Shown here one piece after another: positions 31,215-32,567 of a stretch of DNA of 32,567 bases. Where the stretch lies: contig QHSI01000104.1 in NCBI GenBank assembly GCA_003221515.1, positions 1 to 32,567 on the forward strand. The letters are read 5' to 3'. Each line of letters begins with the position of its first letter. Positions within the stretch are counted from its first letter, which is position 1. The DNA is from Candidatus Rokuibacteriota bacterium. GTDB taxonomy: Bacteria; Methylomirabilota; Methylomirabilia; Rokubacteriales; CSP1-6. The position numbers were made by a program, and so were the translations under genes. Under the pieces are notes generated by a model. It searched no databases. It saw only the letters and a program-made list of their open reading frames with translations, and had not been told where the DNA came from.

Positions 31215-32567
<1,353 letters not shown>

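Overview
The window is very GC-rich bacterial DNA with dense, tightly overlapping genes. It carries no rRNA, tRNA, CRISPR array, transposase or phage gene that I can see. The gene mix is an SBBP/beta-propeller surface protein, a HutC-type GntR regulator, many acyl-CoA dehydrogenases and CoA-transferases, three ABC solute-binding proteins, a split B12 mutase and a molybdenum hydroxylase. This resembles environmental heterotrophs such as Candidatus Rokubacteria/Methylomirabilota or soil Proteobacteria. That assignment is an inference from gene content only.

Layout. Bases 1-4042 are on the minus strand: a secreted DUF7948-like/SBBP-repeat protein cut by the window edge (1-1974), a spacer with a 28-bp tandem duplication and a perfect 26-bp palindrome, a zinc-ribbon membrane-associated protein (2284-3213) and a family-2 glycosyltransferase (3218-4042). 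A divergent region at 4043-4265 holds an inverted repeat and a good sigma70-type promoter. From 4266 to the end everything reads on the plus strand.

The plus-strand block has four parts. (1) 4266-6370: an acyl-CoA dehydrogenase and an autoregulated-looking GntR/UTRA repressor with a palindromic operator. (2) 6371-17397: HyuA and HyuB, an acyl-CoA dehydrogenase with an altered active site, a MaoC hydratase, a thiolase with its OB-fold/zinc-ribbon partner, a 3-hydroxyacyl-CoA dehydrogenase, a free-standing B12 domain, a dehalogenase-like hydrolase and a methylmalonyl-CoA-type mutase. (3) 17400-27662: a xanthine-dehydrogenase-family Mo subunit paired with a formate-dehydrogenase-gamma-like cytochrome b, two CaiB/BaiF CoA-transferases, an octopine-dehydrogenase-family enzyme, a solute-binding protein, a PaaK-like ligase and a third acyl-CoA dehydrogenase. 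(4) 27696-32567: two more solute-binding proteins, LivH, and a LivM-LivG fusion cut by the window end.

Working together, these genes look like an uptake-and-catabolism island. A small organic acid, amide or cyclic compound would be imported by Liv-type ABC systems, activated to a CoA thioester by CaiB/PaaK, and opened or oxidised by HyuAB and the Mo hydroxylase. It would then be beta-oxidised and rearranged by the B12 mutase towards succinyl-CoA. The substrate cannot be read from the sequence. Two things stand out. One is the Mo-subunit plus cytochrome b pair with no visible Fe-S or FAD subunit. The other is a set of short coding scars at gene junctions (C-terminus of a PF04392 binding protein, C-terminus of LivM, N-terminus of LivG), which record gene loss inside an operon whose translational coupling was kept.
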